Part shown: piece by piece, positions 32,336-40,953 of the stretch
How the letters are laid out: each line of letters opens with the position of its first letter
Numbering within the stretch: position 1 is the stretch's first letter
Assembly: GCA_977006965.1 (NCBI GenBank)
Contig: OZ345353.1
Span: 2,542,001 to 2,606,000 of the forward strand
Source: Phymatolithon calcareum
Taxonomy: Eukaryota > Rhodophyta > Florideophyceae > Hapalidiales
Direction: 5' to 3'
Length of the DNA stretch: 64,000 nucleotides
Notes under the pieces: generated by a model
Told to the model about the DNA's origin: nothing
The model's database searches: none
The model's input: the letters and a program-made list of their open reading frames with translations, nothing else
Translations under genes and position numbers: made by a program

Positions 32336-34209
32336 TCAATGCGGTAATCCATTCTGTTGAGTCCCGGGGAGCATTGGAGCGTTTCCGGGCATAATGCGCG
32401 GACATCTCGAAAACATGAAATAGTCGATGATATTATCCGGGAGCTCTCGTAATACTGTTGCAGCAAGTCTGTCCAGCGGAGCTGTCAAGTATTCTCGGAA
32501 TGGGACGAATTGAACAATATCTCTCGCCGCAGTGCGCTTACCGTCCACGGAGGTGAGCAGATCGTTGTCGGCGTCAAGATACCTCATCTTGTCAAAATTC
32601 GCAGCTCCGACACCGATGATAATTATGGACAGCGGGGCCTTGAAACTGGCATTAATGATCTTGTCCACAGTGCGGTTGAAATCTGTGATGACGCCATCGG
32701 TCATGATGAGCAATACATCATACTGGCAAAGGAAAACAATCATTCAAAAATGGAAAGAAAAATGGTCAAGCCGGTGTCAGAAGTCAAACAGTTCTTAATG
32801 TCTTCGGAAAGGAGATGTCCACATACGTTTTGTTCATATTCGTCGTTCGGCCTTCTTGCAGCATTGCGGGCCACAGTCTCGATCAGAGGGCTAAAATTTG
32901 TTGGTCCACTTAACCTGACATTATTCAACGCATGTGTGTACGCACTGAGAATGCCTTGTACGCCATGACACCGCGGGTCTTTTTGCAAGTTAAGCGGGAA
33001 GCAAGACGACGCCACATATTGACCAGGCAGTTGCGCTCCGAATCCGTACGCAGAAAACAAGTTATCATTCGGTGCATAAGTCTGTAAGACGTTGCCAATA
33101 GCCAGAAGAGCATTGACGTATTGGTTACCGCCAGGGGTAGGACCTTGGAAATGCAAGGATTTTGGTAGATGCGGCTGACCGTTTGACGACGTCATGTCGA
33201 TGGCGACAGTGAAATTAATTTTGAGACCGCCCTGAAGATACTCGATCACAGTGGGCATGCGCAAAACGGAGAGATCATGAACGATGATTTGACCGCTATT
33301 GGTGTACCCACGACGACCCTTCTTCTTGTAGTCGATCAGCGGGAAACTTGTAGCGTGCCGCAGTTCTTCCAGGGTGCATTCCGCAACTCCGATTTCGTCG
33401 TCACTGGTCAAATTGTCCTTGTCATTACAGGTGAGTTTGAGGTGGATATCCGAGAAATCTCCGCCATTTGGAAGGTCGACTTTGAAAGTCACGGGCTCCC
33501 AATCCGGGTTTCGTTTCCTTTTGATGAATTCCGTTCTGTAAAGCTCAGAAGAGGAGCGTTCTGAATGCATGCCAACTTGCGCGAAGATGAGGTAAGGATC
33601 GCTCGAAAAGAGGTCTTTTCTTGCGAGTTTCTTACCAGAGAAACGGCCGCGAACGAGAAGTTTGTAACCTTCATGATGTTCATGAACGATGACGGTAATG
33701 GTACCCAAATTTCTTCTCCCGCGCGGCAATATGCGCCTAATTTTCTTGTCCGGATCTGTCAAATCCGCTGTGCATATCTTTGAAGCCACCAAATCGCCGA
33801 GCGTCGTACGGAATTCACCGAGAAAGTCGTGCTTGCCCAAGTTGTCCGACTTGCTGTCGATATCCCAAATTCGAATGCATATATTCTGAACCTCCTCAAA
33901 AAAATAGTCTACTGTGACATGAGTAGAGAAGTGGGGATTCAGCGTATTATTGATACATTCCGTGCGGCCGCATTCTCTCCAGCTTGAAACTCCATTCGGA
34001 AATACGCCAGCTGAAGACTGTTCTGGATTTATGGCAGCGGGATGTGCGGTTGAAACGGGGTCCTTGTTCTCAGTGAATAACACCGCGCGAGGGTCTGACT
34101 TGGTGAAAAAATCGCGGTCGAGTACATTATTCGCTCTGATTTCCAACTTAACCTCGCAAGCTGGAGTTCTCGCAAGGCCCATGATCCTACCGGGGCCGAC
34201 GGAGGCCAT
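32336..34209 (-). CDS. Copine 2, paralogue lacking the long proline-rich N terminus
   Basis: Exon 1 34209-32827, a 104-nt intron (32826-32723, GTATGT..CCAG), exon 2 32722-32336; 589 residues. The first ATG in frame is 34209 (MASVGPGRIMG); 26 upstream codons open with GTG and may be untranslated. Domain order is C2A (VKLEIRANNVLDRDFFTKSDPRAVLF), C2B (VRGRFSGKKLARKDLFSSDPYLIF) and the A domain (FTVAIDMTSSNGQP with intact MIDAS pattern, YGFGAQLP, YDVLLIMTDGVITDFNRTVDKI). The intron interrupts the A domain at exactly the same codon as in copine 1, before YDVLLI, so the two arose by duplication of an intron-bearing gene. It differs by a short N terminus and a Cys/Arg-containing tail (SRCPRIMPG). 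Confidence 0.9.
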
Positions 34210-34831
34210 GACGATTACGGCAGTGTGGCTCTGGCGGGGGGGGGGGAAGCCTTGGATGTCGAAAAAGGTTGCGGTTGAGATGCTCACCCGGGGGCCATCG
34301 AGCTCGGGCTCAAAAGTTGAGGCACGACTGTGGTAGCACCATGGGCGAAAGAAATCGGGAGGACCTTCCTACTCAAGCATAAATACAGTAGACATAAAGC
34401 TGTATACAGTTGTAGCCGTAGTCAATAACAGAGTGGAAACGCTGGTTCTCGCCCGACAGGGCTGTCTTTGTGCCAAAAAAAGGCATTTTTCCTCTGCCCA
34501 GCCTCACTTTTTCAGGGAAGCTCCGTACAGCAAAATACACTTTTCCTGGCGTGGAGGGCAGATCACCCATCAATATTTGAATACATGGGACGTCATCCAA
34601 TTTAGGTGATCTATTTTGATGCATCATCATGATGATATTAACCGATCACTGAAATTGGATGACGTCCACATGTTTTTAGACAAAGTTCATTGTTGCTGGC
34701 CGGATGGTTCTCTTCGTCAATTGCTCTTTTTTCAAAAAAAGCAATTCGTAGTTGAAAGCCCTAGGAAGGTCATTGTATTACAAATTTCTGACTTACACAG
34801 TACAGGCGACTGATAAGACCGTAAGATCATC
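34210..34831. other. Intergenic between copine 2 and the Harbinger element
   Basis: Contains no recognisable gene. A short inverted repeat, ATTTAGGTGATCTATTTTGATG around 34600, faces a related GATCACTGAAATTGGATGACGTCC segment near 34645; both include a GGATGACGTC(C) variant. Confidence 0.35.
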
Positions 34832-35049
34832 TAAGAGCACGTCCTACGCAATTGCCAATTTCCAAAGCAAATTGCTAAAATTGTGTTGATAAAAATTGAT
34901 CGCACCACGCGCAACTCTATCGCGATCAAGGCCACCTGACACAGCCGACTCAAAAAAACAATCATTTTGTACGCTCACTGTATCGTGAACGTTCGTTATT
35001 TTTACAGTACCGTACAGTCAGGGGAGCATAACACTCTCCTGGTGCAGTG

Positions 35050-36444
35050 ATGTCCGACGACATCAGCACCAGCGAGATGGACGTCCTCTCGTCATCTTCG
35101 TCGTCTGAGGAGGAGCACGAGGTGCTCAAGGCCGTGCTGTGTGCCGTGGAGGCGGCGAGTCAGGAGACACCGACTGTGCATCAGTGGGGAGGAAGTTCGA
35201 AGGGAAGGCGAGCGAACCTCCGTCGTGGTGCTTGCTCGTGGTGGTGCGACTACCTGGCTGAGAACCCGGTATACCGCCCTTGGCAATTTCGGCGGCGATT
35301 CCGAGTGCCACTCAAGCTCTTTCGACGTCTACTGTATGACCTTCCGCTCGTCGAGCCGTTGTTACGCCAGCGATTCGATGCGCTCGGTCGGCCGGGCGCG
35401 ACGAGTTGGCAGAAAATCTTGAACTCTCTTCGACGTCTCGGTGACGGGGTGTCGTTTCAGGCACTCGATGATCAGTGCCGCATGAGCGTCGAGAGCCAAA
35501 GGCAGTCGTTCAAGGCGTTCGTGCGCGCCGTGCGCGCATGCTATGGCGCAGAGTTTCTCAACCGCGCGCCCAACCTCGCCGAGCTACGCGCACTGCAAGC
35601 TGCATTCGCGGCGAAGCTATTCCCCGGGTGTGTGGGTTCTGTGGACTGCATGAACATCGCGTGGAAAAACTGCCCCAAATCTTGGAAGGGGCAGTACCAC
35701 AATCCGAAGAACGGTAAGCTGGCAACCGTGTCGGTGGAGGCGATGTGCGACGCCAATCTGTACTGCTGGCACGTGTTCTGCGGGCGCGCCGGAACAAACA
35801 ACGACATAACAGTGGCAGAGTCGAGCCCGTTGTTCATGGACATCTTGAGCGAGCGCCGGCGCATGAAGCTCCCAGAGGGATATGTCGTCGGCGGTGAGCG
35901 TCGCGACTGGTACCTATACTACCTCACCGATGGAATTTACCCAGAGTGGTCCATTTTCGTCCGACCGAATCACGCGCCGCTGACCATGAAGGAGAAGGCG
36001 ATGACGAAAGCGCAAGAAGGGCGCCGAAAGGACGTCGAGCGCCTCTTCGGCGTGTTGCAGGGGCGGTTTCGAATACTGCGCCATGAGTTCCACCTTTGGA
36101 GCGACACGGAGTTGGTCGAAATCGTTCAGACGTGCGTCATTTTGCACAACATGCTCGTCTCTTTGCGCCTTGGTGGCGAACTGGACGACGAGCTAGACGA
36201 GCACGGCGAACTGCTGCACCCCGGCGAGGTCGTCGAGGAGTTTTACTACGCTGTAGGCGATGGAGAGGGCGACGGTGCAGATGAAGGAGTCGCAGAGTAC
36301 GGCGGCGGTGACACAGGTATTCCAGAGGGATGGCTACACCATTTATTATCAATAGATGAGTTGATTAGAGACCGCGCTACCCACCGTCAGCTGCGTGAGG
36401 CGCTGACGGACCACATCTGGGCTAATGTAGGAGACGGCATATAG
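35050..36444 (+). CDS. PIF/Harbinger DDE transposase
   Basis: 464 residues from ATG at 35050; the codon before it is GTG. Cuts and joins the element ends as a DDE endonuclease. Catalytic residues visible: D199 in GSVDCMNIAW, D252 in GTNNDITVAESS, and E330 in RRKDVERLFGVLQGRF, the family signature. The N terminus has a Ser/Glu-rich stretch, then a helical region (WQFRRRFRVPLKLFRRLLYDL) and a helix-turn-helix-like segment (TSWQKILNSLRRLGDGVSFQALDD) typical of Harbinger transposases. The C-terminal ~85 residues are acidic and variable. Frame intact. It converges on the Myb-like gene, with stop codons about 220 bp apart. Confidence 0.94.
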   Translation: MSDDISTSEMDVLSSSSSSEEEHEVLKAVLCAVEAASQETPTVHQWGGSSKGRRANLRRGACSWWCDYLAENPVYRPWQFRRRFRVPLKLFRRLLYDLPLVEPLLRQRFDALGRPGATSWQKILNSLRRLGDGVSFQALDDQCRMSVESQRQSFKAFVRAVRACYGAEFLNRAPNLAELRALQAAFAAKLFPGCVGSVDCMNIAWKNCPKSWKGQYHNPKNGKLATVSVEAMCDANLYCWHVFCGRAGTNNDITVAESSPLFMDILSERRRMKLPEGYVVGGERRDWYLYYLTDGIYPEWSIFVRPNHAPLTMKEKAMTKAQEGRRKDVERLFGVLQGRFRILRHEFHLWSDTELVEIVQTCVILHNMLVSLRLGGELDDELDEHGELLHPGEVVEEFYYAVGDGEGDGADEGVAEYGGGDTGIPEGWLHHLLSIDELIRDRATHRQLREALTDHIWANVGDGI

Positions 36445-36666
36445 CACCGAAGAGCTGGTAAAATTTCACTTTTTGTTTGGTTTTTGGGTCACCCCGCGGT
36501 CGGCGTGGAGCTGTGCCGTGTGCTCGTGCACGCCGCCGCGCTGCGCGAGCTCCAACCCATGTGCGTGCGGATCTCCCAATGAGGACCTGTCCGAGGTCGA
36601 CTGATTTCCTGGTTCAGTCGATCTCGAGCGGGTTCCAGGTGCGCAAAAACTGTGCAAGATTCGCGT

Positions 36667-37716
36667 TTACTCTTCATCGCACACTAGACTACCGATAGCC
36701 AATCTATTAGTCAACTGGATGTCGCGCTCTGTCCTGCCCTCCTCGTCCTCACCGCCTAGCTCAGCCGAGCCGAGGAATTTCATCAACAGTTTCGTTTTTG
36801 CTTCTCCCTCCGGAAGTGCATTGATACAACTGAAACGAAGTTGCGTCTTCTTCAGCGCCGTTTTTCGTTTCGACCCCTCTAGGAGGGCCGCCGCGATTTC
36901 GGACAAACCCACGCCGCGGTGCGCTTCCTTCTCCTTCCTCTTGAATTTCTTGATGCCCATCGGGCGGCCCCTGGCCGGGTTCACCGAGGGAACTGCGGCC
37001 GCCTCCGTGGCAACGGCACTCCTACCGTCGGCACGCGCCGCACCGGCGTGCGTGGCTGGAAGCAGCGCTGCGTCGTCGCTCGTGGTGCTGAGCGTGTCGG
37101 TGTACGCCGCCCGAGGCGACGCCGTACTGGTGCTGGTGTCGAGCGTGGTGGCGCCCGACGCATAGGCGCCGGGCGTGTACAGCGCGCACGACGCCGATGT
37201 GCCACCGATTGCGTTGAACTTTGGGCAGGAGCGCAAGATGCTCACGGCGCCCATAGACTTGAGCGCAGGCCCATCGCGCTCAACTCCATGGCGGTCCTTC
37301 GTCCGCGTCCGCTTCTGATAGAGTCGCATGATGTTACGTAGAGCGTCTTCTTCGCTCTCCCCAGAACCGGGGTTCGAACGGTACAGCCGCTCTGCGGCGA
37401 GGTACTTTTGAACGGCTTTTTGGAGTACTTGCCACCGCGAATGCAGGCTTCCCGCGAGTCGGATGCGCTCGCTCGCTTCAGGCTGCTTTGCGAAAGCGGC
37501 AGCAACGTTGCTCCAGAACGATTGGGCGTCTTGCTCATCATGCTTTGCAGAAACTCCCACCCAGCATCGTGCGAGCGCCGAGTCTTCGTCGGCTGAAAAC
37601 GAGGCCCCGCGCACCATCTCTTCTTGTGCTGCTTCTCCTCTCATGGGGCGCGCCATGACCGCCCCGCGGGTAAAATACGAATGAGCGTTTGCCGCTTCGC
37701 GCCAAACGCGAAGCAT
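36667..37716 (-). CDS. Harbinger-associated Myb/SANT-like DNA-binding protein
   Basis: Second gene of the transposon, which in this superfamily guides the transposase to nuclear DNA and the element ends. 349 residues from ATG 37716; a second candidate start is ATG 37656 (MARPMRGEAAQ). The trihelix/SANT-like region reads FSADEDSALARCWVGVSAKHDEQDAQSFWSNVAAAF then SLHSRWQVLQKAVQKYLAAERLYRSNPGSGESEEDAL, the pattern found in plant Harbinger second proteins. A variable Ala/Thr-rich middle leads to GRPMGIKKFKRKEKEA, the conserved basic motif seen in plant NAM-associated C-terminal domains. Frame intact. The upstream codons as far as 37758 open with GTG. Confidence 0.88.
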   Translation of the reverse strand: MLRVWREAANAHSYFTRGAVMARPMRGEAAQEEMVRGASFSADEDSALARCWVGVSAKHDEQDAQSFWSNVAAAFAKQPEASERIRLAGSLHSRWQVLQKAVQKYLAAERLYRSNPGSGESEEDALRNIMRLYQKRTRTKDRHGVERDGPALKSMGAVSILRSCPKFNAIGGTSASCALYTPGAYASGATTLDTSTSTASPRAAYTDTLSTTSDDAALLPATHAGAARADGRSAVATEAAAVPSVNPARGRPMGIKKFKRKEKEAHRGVGLSEIAAALLEGSKRKTALKKTQLRFSCINALPEGEAKTKLLMKFLGSAELGGEDEEGRTERDIQLTNRLAIGSLVCDEE

Positions 37717-38038
37717 CGGGTTTGCTGTTCCGGTGCGGCGCGCGCTTTTTCTGGCCACGCGGTGATCTCACCTGACCCCTTCGCCACGGTCGGTGATCTA
37801 GAAGTCGCTAAGGACTGCAACGTATCCGAATTCAGCTACGTAGCCCATTGCCAAATTGCTAAACAGATTGCTAAATTTTTCAGATTTGGCAATTTGTTTG
37901 GCAATTTGGCAATATGGTTGGCCATTTGCTGCCCGCTAGAGATGCGCCAGCAACTGCTTCCACGACATTTGGCAATTTACTCTCTGCGTTGGACGTGCTC
38001 TAACGGTCTTGGTGTGTCACCGGGACGGAATGTGCAGC

Positions 38039-38095
38039 ATACAGAGCAGCGAAATAGATCTCATTTTAAATGAGATCTATTTCGCTGCTCTGTAT
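38039..38095. repeat. 57-nt essentially perfect palindrome
   Basis: ATACAGAGCAGCGAAATAGA begins an arm of about 28 nt that is exactly inverted with almost no loop. It lies 36 bp outside the right target duplication of the Harbinger element. No gene. Confidence 0.8.
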
Positions 38096-38280
38096 TTTCT
38101 ATCTCGAAAATATTATATTAATAAAATAAAATCCACCATATATAATAAAATCGAATCCATGGATTCGGTGCACCTCTTTTGATATTCCTTTATTTTTTGT
38201 TTTCCCTATACTGTACTGTAATCAAGATAGCCCCGTGTCCATAATCTATCATATGTTTCTTCCACTCTAATGGAGCATTT

Positions 38281-38325
38281 ATACCGCCAACGAGATATTA
38301 GAGTCTAATCTCTCGTTGGCGGCAT
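38281..38325. repeat. 45-nt hairpin with 15-nt arms
   Basis: ATACCGCCAACGAGA pairs with TCTCGTTGGCGGCAT (one end mismatch) around a 15-nt loop, in gene-free DNA. It is the second of three strong hairpins within 600 bp. Confidence 0.7.
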
Positions 38326-38562
38326 AGATGGACCATAAAACTACGATGGGTTCCATATGATGCAAAGCGTACAATCGAACCTCCACATTCGGATACTGTA
38401 GCTCAACCAGTGGTCGACTGCAGTCTGAAGAGGTGTCAGAAGAGTCCCCGGAACAAACTCTCTTAGTGCACATGCACCTTGTGATCACATCAATTCTCCT
38501 TCTCACTGCACAAACCCCCACGCCAGGGCCCATGTACTGCCATAAACCATAACCTTACTATA

Positions 38563-38620
38563 CACTGCACAGTACCACATTGTTTGTTTTTTATAAAAAA
38601 CAAACAACAATGTGCAGTGC
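38563..38620. repeat. Compound hairpin
   Basis: An inner palindrome (ATTGTTTG to CAAACAACAAT, centred on TTTTATAAAA) is enclosed by CACTGCAC/GTGCAGTG. Arms are nearly perfect. No gene is involved. Confidence 0.7.
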
Positions 38621-38722
38621 AGACACGGCACGTGTACATAATGAATTGACCAATACCCATGTTCCATCTTATTTTCAGGATGGGCGTTTGGATGTGAAAT
38701 GTTTTCCCAAACTGAGGATCTT

Positions 38723-39662
38723 CTGATACCGAATACTGTATGAACCTATTAGCAGGGGAATGTTAGAGGGGGAGTAAAGCAAACCCCTTTTCTACCCTCC
38801 CAGTGATTGCCTTGCGCGTATGAAACACTACAAATGTATCATAGAAGTATATGAGAAATAGAAGAATAGCTGTAAGTCTTTCGCGAACATTACGAGTTCG
38901 TAATGTGAGCGAGGCTCTCGTTGCAGATCCATTTCGTGGTGAGAATAAATGGAATTAATGTTTTCTGGCACTCGATGTGCACTGTGCACAAATCGGCCAT
39001 GGCGCATGATTTATAGTTCTCGCAAATATTTTTCTTCGTGTCAGACTTTTGAAATGTCTCAGATGCCTCGAGCTCTTGCTTCGTTGCAATCGGCAGGCGG
39101 TGGTGAGGTTCAAGATTCTATTACCGTTCGGCGAGTGCGAGCTATATGGACCCTTCGGAAAAATCATCTGACTCCAGCTCATCGTCAAGTGCACGGGTTG
39201 CGAGCAGGGCCGGAAATTGCAAAGGAGACCGCCGTGGCTACACGATTCCGATACGCAAGAAATGTCCATCACCAAATCCCAGATCGAGTCCTGTGAAAAA
39301 CAGCCTATCGCAGAAAACTACGTAGCCGGATTTTCAAAATTTATTCCCACCCGGCCTAATTGCACAGATCAGACCTGTGCCAGCTAAAGCAGACTTTACT
39401 GCACAGTCCATGCACTGTAAATCTCCATCTAGATGTCGAAGTCGCCCTGGCACTTCCCTATTGGAAAACGACCAACTTCGTCCTACTCATACCCCCGTGA
39501 GCACCTAATTTTAACATTACATTTTTGATACTGCCAAATGCTCATAATTTACCTGGCACAACTCTTGCGTCTTTTTTGCTTTACTTTATGTAACATAAAA
39601 TTTTTGCTTTACTCCCCCTCTAACATTCCCCTGCTATTAGTTAGGTTCATATTCGGTATCAG
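38723..39662. mobile_element. 940-bp non-autonomous element with ~60-bp inverted ends
   Basis: The left end (38723-38785: CTGATACCGAATA.., TATGAACCTA, ATTAGCAGGGGAATGTTAGA, GGGGGAGTAAAGCAAA) is closely inverted at 39600-39662. Small indels separate the arms. The interior has only short frames, the longest 115 codons and unconvincing. No clear target duplication is seen. I infer a non-autonomous DNA transposon of unassigned superfamily. Confidence 0.7.
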
Positions 39663-40953
39663 AGATGAGGAAAGTCGGAACCTTTGTCAACGAGTGTAAT
39701 CTACTTTCCTCGAATAGTTTCGCTTATCTCGGTCAGAATGACATAGAATTGTATCAATAGCCTGAGCAACATCTTTTGGGTCCGCCTATGTTTAAGAATT
39801 CTGTCGTGCAAACTTGGAGCACGATAATCCAAACAATTGGCAAAGGCCTAGATTGGTACACCGGAAGGAAAGCGTCTGTGCTTTACTTCCCAGCAATCCA
39901 TGCTGCCTCCCTCCATCCTACGGAGGAAGACTAGAGTAGGGCTGAGAGACTGTGTCCGAACTGTAAGCAGACCCAAATAAGGATCGTTAGTAGTACATGC
40001 AATCTCGCGTGAAGAGTACACGAAGTACTACGTGCAGTCCGAACACGAAGTCCAAGACAAATTCTTCAGGATGCGGTTTAGTGTTCCGACTGCCCAATCA
40101 ATTTTGGTAGCGTCAGTCTGACTGTAGCAATCTTTGCCACAATGTTGCTCTTCGGGAAAAAAAGTTTTCTCATTATCTGACGATGAGATCGTGAAGTTAT
40201 TCATCGTGACAGTGGGGGCTTCTTAACAAAAATATAGAAGGCACATCTGCTCACATATCGGTCAGCTCTCCTTACTTGCCTACTGTACTGTAGGTGACTC
40301 AGCCTTGTCAGACCCAAAAGATACGGATTGTACAATGCCTCACCCAAAGCCTACCTCTGATGCCAAGAGGACCTCGGGGAATAGGGGGATATTTGATGAT
40401 TTTATTTTTTATTTCAGCCTTGTCTACCATGCTGAATCCATTGACCCTTGTCATGAACAGATCCACGAAGGGGGTTTCTGACGTTCCCGGTCATGACTGC
40501 GCCAAAGCGCCACGGGCGATATGTGAAACATCCCTTGCGAGAGCTGGAGGATCAGGAGTCGGTGTACAATGTTCACATTTTGGGATGTCGGGCGGGGAGG
40601 CCCACATGGACCAGTTTTTTCGTACGATTTGGCCCAGTTTTCGAAGTGGGCCGATAGGTCCGTTTCTCACAGTACTGTAATTTTTGTAACTACAGTGCAC
40701 TACCCAACACGTAAGGGGTCAACGTTGCTTTCCGGCGTTTATTGGAGACGTGCGTTCAGTGTTTCAGTTTTGTCTGTGGCCTTGAGGGTTGACCAAATCC
40801 CGCATCCCCCACCCCGGATCCCATATTAGCGCAATCGCTCCGTACTCCCGTCTCGTGTCCACCTCGCCAAAGTCCGCCATCGGGCTTTGCTGAAGGAACA
40901 CCTAAGGCTGCGCGTCAAGGTCGCGCTAGAGGTGAACCGAAAAAAGCTTCTCC
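39663..40953. other. Gene-free region upstream of AP-1 gamma
   Basis: Lacks any recognisable gene. A 128-codon frame at 40294-40680 opens with GTG and has no motif. Two overlapping copies of TACTGTA lie at about 40283. Confidence 0.4.

Larger units (their letters stand above)
34835..38000. mobile_element. Complete PIF/Harbinger DNA transposon with TAA target duplication
   Basis: The left end GAGCACGTCCTACGC (34835) and right end GCGTTGGACGTGCTC (to 38000) are inverted repeats with one mismatch. Both are flanked by TAA (34832-34834 and 38001-38003), the 3-bp TWA-type duplication of this superfamily. Subterminal regions carry several copies of a TTGGCAATTT / TTGCTAAA motif, most densely at 37848-37920 and about 37970. 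Inside lie the two expected convergent genes, a DDE transposase (+) and a Myb/SANT-like DNA-binding protein (-). Both frames are unbroken, so the copy could be autonomous. 3,166 bp. Confidence 0.92.

Noticed and set aside
40294-40680. 128-codon ORF upstream of AP-1 gamma
   Set aside because: GTG start, no motif, partly shadowed by a minus-strand frame.
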